Assembly: GCA_015501605.1 (NCBI GenBank)
Contig: JADNRZ010000009.1
Span: 310,001-374,000, forward strand
Reading direction: 5' to 3'
Source: Panaeolus papilionaceus
Taxonomy: Eukaryota; Basidiomycota; Agaricomycetes; Agaricales
Length of the DNA stretch: 64,000 nucleotides
A program made the position numbers and the translations under genes. Every line of letters starts with the position of its first letter. The first letter of the stretch is position 1. Shown one piece after another: positions 44,721 through 58,100 of this stretch. The notes below the pieces were generated by a model. The model worked only from the letters and a program-made list of their open reading frames with translations, ran no database searches and was not told where the DNA came from.

Positions 44721-46027
44721 ACGAGGTGACTGCAAATTGTCGGTATGTGGTCCCCGTCGTGGTGTTGAACAGCCAACATACACGTGGGAAACGCTCGCTC
44801 TTACACTCCTGAATCCTGATCGAGTGTCCCAACTTGCATCGTCGCAGGCTGTCGAGGGTTCCCGTCAACCCTGGGGTCGCATGATCAGCGCAGCCCCTAA
44901 GTGGCTCCTGATATGCAAGGATACTTGTCTGGGTGTGTCATTTCTTTCAGGGCAAAGGTTCACTGACAATTCTACACAACCCAATCTAATAAGGACGACT
45001 ACCCTCACTTCGATTTGAGTGTGCAGACTTCCCTCCGATTTGTTTAACCTACTATGTTCAAACAGCAGAAACGCGCTCACAGCGGACCCGCTTGCGCTCA
45101 ACTCGGACGACACAAGCAAATGAAAGCTTAAGGAAGAGACTGAAAGGTCAGCGCCAAGTCACCGCACCTTTCTATTCGAAGTTGTACTCGGTTTTGTAGT
45201 GTAGTGGAGTAAGAAAGTTAGTCTAACTGTATACCAGTTTAATAAAGTGGAGACGGAGTTATGAGCTCTGATCTCGCCGACCGCTCGTAATGTGTGGTCA
45301 TCGGAGTGATAAAAATAAATAGGGGCGGCAGTATCAGTTTATGATTGGATTGTGAGCTTAGCATTGATAACCGCTGAGGTTGGCGCCGCTGCTAGCTGAA
45401 GTTAGTTTGAGGTATATTTCTGAAAATTTAACTTGATTTACTTTGAAGTAGGTGGATGAATCGACGAAGGTTGTCGAGGATGAGAGAGCAGAGGCTGGTC
45501 ATCTGACTAATTCTACCGTGAGAGTGAATTCATTATTCTTCATGTCAAAACATAGCCGAGTCTTCTTTCCTTCTTCGAATGCACACCCCGAATAGCTTGC
45601 AGTATATCGTGTCAATTCAATCCGCCGACCTCCGATACATATGATTTGTACCCTCTTTTCTTACAGCCTACTCTGGCTATGACGATGAGGTGAAGGGTTA
45701 ATGGAGCTTTGAAGGCTGGATTGAATGAACAAGGTCGCTTTTGGGACTTATGCAGGACCCTGATGATGATGAAGAGGACGGGCGTGGCATCAGGAATCAG
45801 TCAGGACTTATGGCAGCCGAATTTATAGACCGACCAACCGTTCTATTCTCTCCACTTTCTTCGGCACTCTCATCGGGGAACAGCGATCCTCGTGTCTCCG
45901 AATTGTGTGTTTGTGACGAGAAAGCGGTCCTTATTTTTACTCTTATAGACCCGTCCAAAGCCTTGGATTACCGTCTTTCTCCGCCTCCCTCATCATCTCT
46001 GCCAGTCATTGAAGGAACAAGGACAGG
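44721..46027. promoter_or_regulatory. Divergent promoter between DUF6535 copy C and DUF2235 copy B
   Basis: This 1.3 kb region lies between two oppositely oriented starts. Frames at 44737-45018 and 45741-46031 are short and lack domains. No recognisable operator or repeat was seen. Shared control of the two genes is possible from position only. Confidence 0.4.
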
Positions 46028-49000
46028 ATGACTTCGTCACAACCACAAGCCACGACACCCAGTGCTATGCAATCGCACTTCAGGGACACTACCGCCTTCT
46101 CTGCATCAAGCACGCTGTCTCCATCATCGCAGCCCTTCCTCAACACACCCGTCGACTCGCCAGGGCTCATGCCGCCATACGATAAGCCGCCCCCCATCAG
46201 GCGCGTGGCCACCCTTGACTCGCGCGCTGTGCCAGCAGTGATTCCCCCAGAACACGAGAGCCGCACCCTTGTGCTGTGCTTTGATGGCACGGGTGATCAG
46301 TTTGATGCGGATAATTCGAACATTGTGCAGCTTGTGAGTTTGCTGAAGAAGGATGATAGGACGAAGCAGTTGGTGTATTATCAGGCGGGTATTGGGACGT
46401 ATACGAGTGTGAAGTATGCGACGCCGTTTATGTCCAAGATCAGAAAGGTGTGTTTTGTTATTCTGGGTGATTTAGACTGATAATTGACGATGGTGCCCTC
46501 TAGACTTTGGATGAAATGTTTGCATGGAATTTGAATTCTCATGTTATGAGTAGGTTTATTGGCTCTGTTCATCGTTATCTTACTGATCGCACTCTTTTAC
46601 AGGCGGCTATGAATTTCTGATGCAAAACTGTGCGTCTATTTCATCCTTGGTCGTCGTTGTCCTTTCCTTCACTGCACCTCATGTCTTGACTCCGCTCCGC
46701 TTTGATTTGTTTAACTGACTTTATTCTCGCGACTAGATATCACCGGAGACAAAATCTGTATATTCGGTATGTCTACATTTCCACAATCCAAAATATATCT
46801 ACACTCCACCTTCCTTTTCATATGACTTGCACTCCACAACCAAAACAAGCTGCTGATCACTTGGCCTTGAATGTTTAGGTTTCTCTCGTGGAGCGTACAC
46901 AGCACGCAGGTATGTCGTTCCCACTCCATCTACAATTGCTATTCGGACCCGCTTTCGAGGCTTTTCGCCATTTCATCTTTCGTTCTCTTGCATTTGGCCA
47001 TTTGGCGTTATGCACAATACACATGCACATACCCACCCCCAACCCGCTCTCAAGTCAGGTTGAATCTTCTCTGTCGTCGTCGTCGCGTGCCCTCTGCGTT
47101 CTTGTCACTCAAAGTTGACTTGATGCTCCGATCCCGTCCCTTTCATGTTAAACTCTCTATTCTTGGATCTGAATCAGTCGTGCTAAACGACAATCTTGAA
47201 TCGGACTCTGTCTACCCACCCCCACACCGTCTTCAATTTCATTTCATTCCTGCTTCTTCGTTGACTTGACTTTTTCTGCCTTTCTTTCGTCCTTCCTTCT
47301 GTCTCTCCCACTTATCCCTTTATTTTCTCTCGTGGCCTTGTCTTTCCCTCGCTCTGCGCTCCCTTCCCTTGTGAAATGTCACCTCGACATGAAACCACGA
47401 TATGGACGCGAGATGTTCAGTTGTGACAGATGGGGAACCGCCACCCGCTCTGGATCGTGCTTTGCATTCCGCGGTCCCGAATTGTGTCGGTTGTGGGTGG
47501 TGTACTGGGAGTGGGAGTGCTCGGTGTTGTTGTACATATGGAGATGAAAAGAAATGGGGGTGCGCTTGATGGGGCGAGGTGGAACAGGACAAGACAAAGA
47601 GAGATCTTGAATTGATAGATTGTTGGTTTTGTGGTTTTGGTTGATTTGATGGGTTTTGGGTGGAGGCAGGATGGGATTGATGCTAAGTGCCCGCTAATGG
47701 ATGTTGAATACGATGGAAAAGGCGCATATATGCGCTTCATTCGACGACCGCGCCTACTTTATTAACTTATTTCCTCATATTCACACTGTGTTATGCCTGC
47801 TCGCAACGTTTCAACGCAATTTCTCATCTTTTTCATTTTAGCCTTGCAGGAATGCTACACAAAGTCGGTCTCCTCCCAGCTGGGAACTACCAACAAGTAC
47901 CATTCGCATACAAGATGTACACCCGCAACGACCATATCGGCTGGGAGATGAGCAATGAATTCAAAAAGGCGTTCTGCGTCGATGTTGGCATTGAATTTGT
48001 TGGTGTTTGGTGAGTCTTATTTCCTCCCAACACCCCCTTTTTGAATTGAGTCTCTGATTTTGAGGAACGAATACAGGGACACCGTCGATTCCGTCGGAAT
48101 CTTCCCGAAGCGTCTGCCGTTCACCACCTCTAACACTATTGTGCGGACATTCAGACATGCCATTGCGTTGGATGAGCGCCGGGCGAAATTCAAAACCAAT
48201 CTTTGGAATCGACCCAACAAGGAAGAAGCCAAACTTGGCATGGGGCTCGTCCCTCCAGGCACTGCTGCTCCTCCCGCCACCACCGCTGGAGTCGAAACGC
48301 CTGGGACCAGCGGCTCAGCAAGTGACCATGATAATAAAGTCGAACAAGAGTCCCCTGTACCGTCACGTACGCCGACGCCTACGACACCCTCACCTGCGAC
48401 CGAGGCACGGTCAAATGCTGTTAATCTGAACGATAATAGCGAGAATAAGACGTTGTCATTGACGACCCCTGATTGGGCGAAGGACCTCGTTATTGAGTTG
48501 GATGATGAACATATTGAGGAGCCGAGTTTTATGGATAAGTTTGGGAAGAATGCTGGGGGGCGGTATGGGGAGAAGGAGAGAAAGGGGACGGGGGGTGCTG
48601 GGGGCAGTGGTAGTGGGAAGTCGAATGGAAATGGGAGTGGGAAGGGTGTGCATGCGAATGGGAGGAGCGCGAATGGCAAGAAGAGGACGTTGGCGAAGGA
48701 GAGTGAGAGTGATAAGATTCAGAATACGCTTGAGAGGATGTTTTCGGAGCATGGGGGTGTGCATGCTGTTAAGGAGACGGATGTTGAGGAGGTGTGGTTT
48801 GCGGGGTGTCATTGTGGTATGTGTTGTTTTTGCTTTAATTTGTTTTGGAGGATTTGGGGTAATTTCGAGGTTGTTGTGCTTCGAGGAAACTCGGGAGCAC
48901 TTCGGTGTTTGGTTGGGTTTATCCGTTTGGTTCGATCGGTTTCGAAGATTTATCTATTTTTGTCCCTCCCTTCCCCTTTCTCGAACCGCCTTTCAAATCA

Positions 49001-49969
49001 ATACTAACCCACCTACCCTCAGACGTCGGCGGCGGTGCCGTATCCAACAAAACCCGCCATTCACTCGCGCGCATCACGCTTCGATGGATGGTTCGAGAGT
49101 GCTTCAAAGCCAAGACCGGGATCATGTTCAACTCTGACGCGCTCCGCACCATTGGCATGGATCCAAGCACGGTCTATCCCTTCGTTGTCCCGCGCCCTCC
49201 TCCCATCCCTGTTAAACCTACCGAGAGCGACGCCCCCAGCCCTACCTCGTCGATGGATAAAGGCGCTGTGTCGCCTACGGATGAGAAGGGCGGAGTGGGC
49301 GCTATCGATAAGAAGGAGGACAGGGTGTTTAGGATCCAGAACCCGCCGAAGAATCCTATTCCGATTCGACCTCATCATTATTTGAGTAAACTCAACCCCA
49401 AGTTTAAGATCAAGAATAAAGGCGGGATTCCTTCGCCCTCGCCCTCGTCGCCTGCTTTGGCTGGTACCGCCGGTGCTGCTGCAACAGTGGAGGAAGAGAA
49501 GAAGAAGAAGAAAGAAGAGCCAAGCGTGGCGGAGCTGTTGCGCGAGCATGCGGCGCATTGTGCGAATGTGCATACGCCAACGCCGTTCTTGGGCTCTGAG
49601 GAGGAAGAGGAGGTTAGGGATGCGATGAGTCCGAAGTATGACCAGTTGAATATTGTGAAAGGGTGGTGGGTGTTGGAGATCTTGCCATTGCAGTTGAGGT
49701 ATCAGAGGGGAGATAATGTTTGGGTTACTAAGTTTAAGTGAGTCTCACGCTCGCTTTTCATAATATGACATGACGCTGACTCTTGACTCCATAGATCCAA
49801 CATGGCCTCACCCAGGTTTATACCTAAACAACGCACGAATGGGTTTAAGGTGCATAGGAGTGTGAAGATGCGGATGGAGGCGGAGTATGAGGATGCGAAG
49901 AGGAGGGCGAAGGGCAAGAAGTATGTGCCGAAGCCGGTGTGGAGGGTTGAGCCTACGTGGATTGATTAG
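46028..49969 (+). CDS. DUF2235 alpha/beta hydrolase (Tle1-like phospholipase fold), copy B
   Basis: The ATG at 46028 starts a Ser/Pro/Thr-rich leader. RTLVLCFDGTGDQFDADNSN and QLVYYQAGIGTYTSVKYATP follow, with the nucleophile motif ICIFGFSRGAYTAR, the acid region EFVGVWDTVDSVGI and the histidine region WFAGCHCDVGGGAV. All match copy A (27922-30302), including the intron that splits the first Gly of G-F-S-R-G, so the two are paralogues. Odd features are a 932-base intron (46910-47841) right after the nucleophile elbow, where copy A has one of some 55 bases, and a longer low-complexity Gly/Ser/Asn insertion (near 48530-48700). The C-terminal region includes RWMVRECFKAKTGIMFNSDA, a Lys/Glu-rich stretch and, after a last intron, a basic tail ending VEPTWID. 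It is probably intracellular, as no signal peptide is seen. A lipase or phospholipase activity is predicted from the family only. Confidence 0.92.
46910..47841 (+). other. Exceptionally long intron in DUF2235 copy B
   Basis: The donor GTATGT follows the codons for GAYTAR, and an acceptor TTTTAG precedes LAGMLHKVGLLP. At 932 bases it is over ten times the usual intron here. Its C/T-rich sequence contains short frames (47266-47547 plus, 47417-47740 minus) without domains, and I saw no terminal repeats that would mark an insertion. Confidence 0.7.
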
Positions 49970-51199
49970 GCGATTGGGTGTAGTAGGGAGACTATGTTGT
50001 GGAGACGAGCATTTGGCGTTTCGTTGCATTTGTTTTGGAGTTGCATGTTTGATATCATCTGCATTTTTCCTTTGCATTAGCTTGCTTTTTATACGCTACC
50101 TTTTAATCGCTTTCTTTTTCTTTCGTTTTTCTCGCTTTTTATCTTCGTTCTTGACCTTGATTTACCTTGCTTTGCTGTGATCCCTTTTTTGATACCCCAC
50201 GCTCCTTGATTCCCCAGTTTCTTTCTCTCTCTTGATCATGATTTCTTTTTTCTGTATTTTTACGACCTGGTGGTACGTCCGCCCGCACCTTCTTTCAAAA
50301 ACGAATTCAAAAAAGCTGAAAGAACGTCTGGGTTTGAGTGTGCTGCTGTTTATGTATTTATGTACACTATGATGATGACTTTTCCTTGCTGAACAGTGAC
50401 ATGAAGTTTGCATCCAAATGTTCCGAATTTGCAGTTGACAGTTGATATGCAAGGACATGCTAATCGGTTGGTGATCTGTGCAATCCAAGTTGAATGAATG
50501 AAGCGCTGACAAGGGAATCCCAGCGTATCTATTTTTATTCCTTTGCATGTTTCTGCATGGATGATGCCGAATTGGCAATGCTTCGCCTGTTAGCTGGTCA
50601 GAGTACCATATCCGGCAATTTTGGGCGCTAATGAAATTCCGGCCCTCGGATGCGACGGGTTGTACTTGGACAACCTCAACATTTTTGGGAAAACCTGGAT
50701 ATTCATCAGACATCGATCATGGTAGGTCCTGTTGATCACTTGCACGAGCTATCGTCAGCTAATCTTTTTAGATTGGTTTGGCATTCCAACAGGTCTCAAG
50801 GTGAGATCGAATATGGCCCGACTCGGGGTTTCTGACAAAGTCCCTTGAGGTTTCAAGCCCGCTCTGCAGCAGATGTCATGATAAGCATGCCAACTCGTAA
50901 AACAAATAAATATGGAAGTGCGTATGTGTTTGATTTGTGTGCGATACTTATTAGGATTTACATCAATTGGAAAATTTACATCCTTCGTAACAGCCTAGGT
51001 AGATCGTTCTGCGTGTGTCGACGGTATAAGTACCCAGTAAGGGACTTAAGAGGCACCTTTCTCGTCTTCGCTTGAACACGTCAGCTGCTTACTATGGACA
51101 CATAAAAGGTATGTGATGACTGTCCCTTGCCAGAAGTGCACCCAAGGCTGTTGACTTTACTAGCCCAGCACCGATATTCTAGCTTCCCCGCAGACTGTC
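49970..51199. other. Gene-free stretch
   Basis: This starts with the T-rich 3' region of DUF2235 copy B. A 183-residue minus-strand frame (50162-50713) has no domain, skewed composition and runs antisense to that T-rich region, so it is taken as chance. Nothing else is supported. Confidence 0.5.
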
Positions 51200-51951
51200 T
51201 CCACCCTGGCGCCTTTCAACATTCACGAGCACGAAAAGAATGCAGATAGCAACGATCACGCGCAACAAGAGCGAGGATCAAATCCTACCACAGGCCCGGA
51301 CACCGACGTCAAAACTCGCGCTGCAGAAAAAGGCCAATGCAAATTCGATGGAACAGATTATCCCACTTGGCTTCCGTTTAACTCGTTCGTGAACTTTTTA
51401 TCAAACGAGACGACGACTTGTGCAAACCCTGGGTGGATGAAATCCAGAATATTCTTCTTTTTGTGAGTTTGCTTAGCCCGTTTCATCCAATAATTTTGCG
51501 CTCATGTACGGCTCTATCTTCATCACAAAGTCTGGGTTGCTCTTAGCTGTAGTCATAGCATTCGCGCTCGAGTCCTACAAGCTCTTACTCCCTAACCCTA
51601 CAACAACCTCTGGTTTCCTGCTGGCTCAAATCGCAAGCCAGCTTGGCAACAACACCAATCACACAGCAATCAAAGCACTCCGAAATATGAACGAGAGCCC
51701 GCCCTGGGACACAGATCACCGTTACAATTATGCATATAGGCCGATCGTTGGACTATGTTGTCTGGGATTGTTTCGATACTCTCAGTAAACTCGATCTAGA
51801 GGATCAGAAAGATCGAGAAGTAGTGAACGACACCCTCGACGTGCTTACCTCCTGGATGATACTGTACATCTGGGTCCCGTGGACGCCTTTGCGACTGTAC
51901 TACAAGGTTGTCGATTACCTCCTGAGCACACTCTGTACGCGTCAATTTTAA
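51200..51951 (+). pseudogene. Deleted DUF6535 relic
   Basis: The family signature is clear (KGQCKFDGTDYPTWLPFN, 51325-51385), and after a small deletion and frame change the next block is visible (CKPWVDEIQNILLF, 51420-51465). After an intron comes a truncated first membrane block (LLLAVVIAFALESYKLLLPN, LAQIASQLGNNTN). The remaining membrane helices are missing. A piece resembling the C-terminal half (EVVNDTLDVLTSWM, compare REVFIVDDTFQALASWM in copy B) follows to 51951. Internal deletion plus frame changes mean it cannot make a full protein. It is a fourth DUF6535 locus, close to DUF2235 copy B. Confidence 0.8.
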
Positions 51952-52137
51952 TCATCGATGATCTGTCCTGTATTCCGTTTCCGCGTTGATTACTAGAATC
52001 AGGTATAGGCACATAACTAGGTGGGTATTCAGGTGAGCCTGAGCAGTTAACCTGGAAGGAGGCGTGTAGTCAACTTCAGTTTTCATTACGATCTACGTGT
52101 CATTGTAGTATGAGTATACGTATACGAGAATTTCTAT

Positions 52138-55100
52138 TCAGCAATCTAATGCTTGTAGGGCTTCTTTCAAACGGTTAGAAACATCAACAACCTGTATAGG
52201 GAGAAAGATGACGATCAGCGAGGAGGTCATGAAACATTAATAAAACGCGTACATTGTGCGGTTCAAAGGGCTCAAAATGATGTCCGGGAATAGGCAAGAC
52301 ATGCAACGGCCTCTGGCTAAGTCGTCCCCATCCGTTGATCACAGAACGTTGGGCATTTCTATCCTTCTTTCGCAGCCATTCAGGTACATCGGAGGCAACG
52401 AAAGCCTCCTGTGATTGCAAATATATGATATTCGGAACCTGGTTGTCAGATAATGACTCCTGCTCTGAATTGAACGGTTGGAAATCCATTAGCAACTGCG
52501 AGCTCATCTCGAATTGAGCTTTATAAAGAGATTTTGTCGTGTCATCCAAGGCCTTGGTCGACAGGGAACTGAGTGCGCAGTCAAGAACGGATGGGGGAAT
52601 CGGGGTCGGTGCGAAAGGGTCTGGTGAATCGATGGCAACTACACCCAGGACTGGTATGGACTGCTTGAGGAGAATCTTTGCAACTTCATATGCGACGATG
52701 CCACCAAATGACCAGCCTAGGTTATATTTGGAAGGTTGGGATCTTCCTCTTGGATTTGAAAACGAATAACGTACCTCCTAGGATAATCGGACCGTCGATT
52801 TCGTGATTTACAAGGCTAGCATAAGCCTTGGCCATCTGATGGATATTCGACCATGGTTGGGAGGTGGAAAAGTGTGGATTACTAAGACCAAATACCCTCC
52901 TCCTGAGGTCTAGGATGCGAGCGTAGGGAGCCGATAGCCCCATGCCGTCGTGAATAAGCACCAAGGGTGGTTTATCCGTACGACCTGTCTGGAGCAGAGA
53001 AAGCCCGCGGTCCAATGTTAGGACACGACCTGGTCGACCACCTGCGAAGACGAGGGGAGTTTTCGGAGGGCCTTCCGTTATCGAGCGAAGGGGTGTAGAG
53101 GGTGTAAGCGAGCCTGTGGAATGGCCAGAAGCTTCCCAATCGGTGATACGGGCATGAAGATTGTTTATTGTCCGCGCAGAGGAGATGAAGGAGATGGGAA
53201 TATTGACGTTATAGTGGGTTTGTAAAATATGTGTGACTTCAATAGTCGCTAAAGAGTCCAGTCCCAAAAGTGTGAGGTCATCATCTTCAGCGATAGAACG
53301 AACGTCGATATCTAAAACTTTTGCGAATACGTTCTTAAGTAGAGATGTCCTGCATGTTGACGAGACGAGAGTTTCAGGGGACGAGATGGGGCTTGCTGGG
53401 GCCAGGGCAGTGTAAGGTCGGTTTGGGCTCGCGACTATGGTCTCGGCCAGCCTCGTCACTGTCAGACGTTCATTCAGGCCCTCAACGTCATGCCCAAAAT
53501 TGGGGAAGGCCTTGTTTATCTCCAGGTTGAGTTTTAGTCGCGTCAAGGGCTCGAGCGAGTCCAGTCGAAAATCAGGACTCATTTGCGAAACGTCAAGTCG
53601 ACGTGCAGCAGCCACGAGACCGAGGATAGTTCTTTCGACATCCCTCAGGTTCAAATTCGTCTCGAGCAGGATAGGTGAGGAAAAGCTGTTCTTTGGCAGG
53701 GCGGCCGGGCTCTTAGGTGAGAAAGGGACCAAGTGTGATAAGGTCATCAATCCAGCCTTCAGAGCACTGAGTCGGACACGTTGGAATTGAATCCCATTCA
53801 CATGGGCAACAAGCTGCCCTTGCGAAATGGCGAACGTTTCTCCATGTATCCCCGCCTCGCCTTGGAGCCATGACAGACGGCAAAAGACAGTGTATGCCGT
53901 TTCATAATCCAATGCTGCGGGATTAAAGTCGACTGAACCTATCTGACTGCAAATGTAGGCGTACTCCTGGCTAGCATGTAAATTGGACACAAATCCTGCA
54001 ACATGAATAAGGCCGTCCAGGAAGACAGGATGAACAATAAAATTGCCTTTCTTGACATCAGAACCGAGTTTCATGGTCGCAGTGGCTTCCATGGCCCCTG
54101 ATAACATGGTAAGAGACTTCACCACCTGAAATTCCTGCGAATACTGGACCACACGCGGGAATATGACCGAGTACAAGGTGCGGGCTGAGAAGGTCTCTGT
54201 CGTTTGGTCCCCCACTGGTCGGAGAATCGCGGCTATCTGATCCAAGACAGAAGGAAGATGGGCGGCGAGGCGATGTGACGTTTCTGACTGAGAAATCCAT
54301 TCAATTTCACCCTGCGCATGAATTGTTTCGCTCTCCGGGAAACTTGTGGACGAATTTACGGTAAACGATCCTAGTTGTGAATTTATCAAAATTTGGACCG
54401 CCACTGACGCTTCTTCGTCGTCATTTAAAACCAATGATTTGGAAAACGTTATGCGCCGACAAGATATAATAGAGCCGGCGCGGACAGATGGTTCCATGGC
54501 CCGTGTCGCTGCAGCGAACGCCAGCTCCAGATAAATAGACGCGGGGCATAGCGCGATTCCAGCCACGCGATGACCATCCATATATTTTTGGAGTTGACTG
54601 ATCTGCGCCTCGAACGTGGCTAATCCATTAATCCCAGGATGCTCGACGACTTTATCCAGAAGAGAGAACCCTAGTTGATCGCCGTTCTTCTGTCCCACAG
54701 CACTATATTCTGTAAACGGAACCCAAAACCGAGACTTCGTGAATGGATAGAGCGGAAGAGAGATGCAAGAGCTCCGTCCATAAAGTGAGAAGACTTCTCG
54801 CCAATTCATTGAACCATTGAATAGGTAGAGCGATGTGAAGGTATGGGAGAGTGTGGACATTGCATTCTGCCTTTTGTGGAGAGATCCAAGAACGATGCAA
54901 GTTGATAACTCTGGGAATTGCCTCAACATTGGCGAAATGATAAAATGGGGTCCAATCTCTAACCACGTCATTCCTGATGCTCTCGGATTTGATAGGAAAG
55001 CCTGTACGCCTTTGACAAGTTGGACAGGTTCGACCAAATGACGAACAAAGTAATCTCGTGGTGGGAAGGACGTGTCATCTGGGGAAATAACCTGTCCAAG

Positions 55101-58100
55101 TAGGGTAGAAATGATATGAAAACGAGGTGCGCGAACTTTAACTTGAGCTGCCAATGTTGTATATTTGCCGGCCAAACAATTCATCGTCGGGGAATGAAAT
55201 GCGTACGGAATCGCCAGTTTGGTAGCTGCGCAGACTTTGTTGTCTTCGAGAAAGTCCCTTAAATTGTGTAGCTGGAATAACGGACCGGAGACGACACAAT
55301 CCTGAGGAGAGTTGTAACACGAGATCGACAGGTCTTTGCACCCCAGAGATGAATTCAGTATAGCTTCGAGCTTGGAAGGCTCCAACCCCACTGAGAGCAT
55401 GCCGGTGGTATTGCTTGGACAGTGTTCAACGATCAACCGGGCCCGAGTGGCGATAAGGATGAGCGCATCTTGCAACGAGATGCACTCTGATATGACGAAA
55501 CCTGCGTATTCCCCCAGACTGTCAAAATTTAAACATATTTAGAGTCAATGTCAATATGAACATGCGTCGGCTAACGGACCTGTGTCCCATTATTGCATAT
55601 GGCCGAATTCCCAAAGACATCCATAAGCACGCTAATGCGTATTGAACTGCAAAAGTCGCCGTTGATGACTCTTCTTCGCATAGAACGTCTGAATTGTGCT
55701 CCGGATTAGATAAAATAATGTGGCGAACTCCAAGGAACCCAGCAGAAGTGAGAATTGAATGGCAATTATCAATGCATTGTTTGAAGATCAAAGAAGCGGA
55801 ATAAAGTCTTCGGCCCATCCCGCGATAATGTCCGCCTTGGCCTGAAAAAACAAGTACAACTTGGTGGTTCCCAGAAGTTTCGACAATGGGAGCATCCTTC
55901 AATTTCTGGACTAATTCGTCTCGAGAACCTGCCACAATAGCAATACGATGGGAATGCAACTGTCTCCGGGCGATTGAGGTGTATGCGATGTCACCGAGGG
56001 AGAATTGCTGGCTCGATGGATCCTGAAGCCACGATATGATATTGGATCGCATGATTTCCAAAGTCAGGGATGTGTGGGCAGACATTCCGAAAACATAACA
56101 ATTGCTTTCCAAGCATGACGTAGATGACGTCGTCCACTCCGACGTCGAGGTCCTGTCAGGGAGATATTCCTCCAAGAGCATTGTCGCATTTGATCCGGAT
56201 GCGCCGAAATTATTGATCATGGCTCGAAGTGGCGCTCCCTCTTCTGTTGGAAGCCATGGTAGATTTTTGGTGGAAATAACGAGGTGGTCGCGCTCCAAGG
56301 GCGCGATGGAGGGGTTTAATACCTCTAGAGATATCTGTCGAGGTATAACCTTGTGACGCAACATGAGGAGCACTTTTGCGAGGCTGGCACATCCCGAAGC
56401 AGCTTCCAGATGGCCGATGTTTGCTTTGATGGAGGATATATAGAGTGGGTTTTTTGCCGGGCGGTTTTCAGATAGAACATATCGGAGGCTTTCAATTTCG
56501 TTGACATCCCCAACTTGGGTTCCTGGCGCATGCGCCTCGACAAAGTTGACGGAGATAGGATCCATGTCCGAAAAACGAAGAACCCTTTGAAAGAGAGATT
56601 CTAGTGTCGGTGTATGCGTCTGCGTGATTGAGGACGCCTCCCCACTTTGGTTTACTTCAATGCCCCGTATAACCCCAAGGATGCGATCATTTTCGGCGAT
56701 CGCATCAGATAGGCGCTTCAGGACAAATATACCGCATCCCTCAGCGCGAGAGTAACCATCCGCCGAGGCGTCAAAGGGCTTGCTCTGTCCAGACGGACTG
56801 AGAAAGTGACCTCTGTCCAATCCAATGTGCATCTAAGTCAACGGAGATAAGAATGCATGATTGAGACGAAATCCAGGGTCATAGCTTACATCTGGGCTTG
56901 TGATGATGTTTACACCGCCAGCAAGAGCACAATTGCAATCTCGATTCAACAGAGCACGGGACGCCTGATAAATGGCCACAAGAGACGAGGAACATGCCGT
57001 ATTAACGACGACAGATGGACCACTCAAGCGTAGACAATACGAAAGCCGGCCACTGAGAAATGTTCCCAACGTCCCTAAGAAAAGTTAGAAAATTTGATCG
57101 AGCACGAGGTAGATGAAATTTGCACTTACCTGTACTGTAGTACACATCAATCTCATTTCGCAGGTTTTGGATGTAATCATTAGTTGCTGCGCCGATATAG
57201 CACCCTAACGTTTCAGAGTTGAACGCTGGGGTTGAATTTGGTACATAGCCCGCGTCCTCGAGGGCGTTGTACGCCACATGTAGTAATATCCTCTGCTGTG
57301 GGTCCATGCTTTTCGCTTCTCGTGGACTGATATTGAAGAACCTTGCGGTATAAACGCAGTAATTGTGAGTCCAGAACAAATCACTAGAAGAAATGAATTG
57401 TGATTCTTACCGGTTGTCAAAAGCGTCCGCATCGTCCAAAAAATTGCCATGACTAGCTTTCATTGAGCGACCTGAATTAACAGATGCGGTATACTCCGTG
57501 AAGTCAAAGCGATGTTCAGGAATCTGTGATAGGGCCAAGAGTTAATTAGAAAATATAAATATCTTGCTCGCGGAACTAACCTTCTTTGCTGTATTTCTTC
57601 CATCCTCAAGAATATCCCAGAGCTGTGAAACGTTGGATGCACTTGGCATATTGACAGCCATTCCGATAATAGCAACAGGTTCCTGTTTGACATGATTGAG
57701 GGGACGCGTTTTGTATTCGTTCAGGTCCTGACAATCAGGTGACTGGAGATTATGAAGCACCATGGCGCGGTCAAGTGTCCGCGCTAAACTCGTTCCAGGG
57801 CCAACATTGATCACTTGTACGAGAGCAGACTTTGGAATGGATTTAAATGTCTTCTGAAGCACGAGATCCCAATTTACCGGTTCAAGCAGAATCATGCTAA
57901 CAACCATCTCCACCAATGATTTAGACGAGAGGCTATTTTGAACGAGGTCGCCGGAAAATGTAGAACGAACTGGGATCACGAGATCCGACAGCGTCGGGAA
58001 GCAAATTCTCCGGTCTGCTACATCGCCTAGAACGTCTTCCTGCACAGCACGAAGCTGCGAAGCGCAATGGTAAAGCGAGTTAATTTTGGTCTCGCAAACG

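Noticed and set aside
44737..46027. Possible small genes between DUF6535 copy C and DUF2235 copy B
   Set aside because: Frames are short, featureless and better explained as promoter sequence.
47266..47740. Frames within the long intron of DUF2235 copy B
   Set aside because: They are low-complexity products of C/T-rich sequence and lie between clear splice sites.
50162..50713. 183-residue open frame on the minus strand
   Set aside because: It lies antisense to the T-rich 3' region of DUF2235 copy B, has no domain, and its composition (many Ser, Arg, His, Cys) is what a random frame in this sequence would give.
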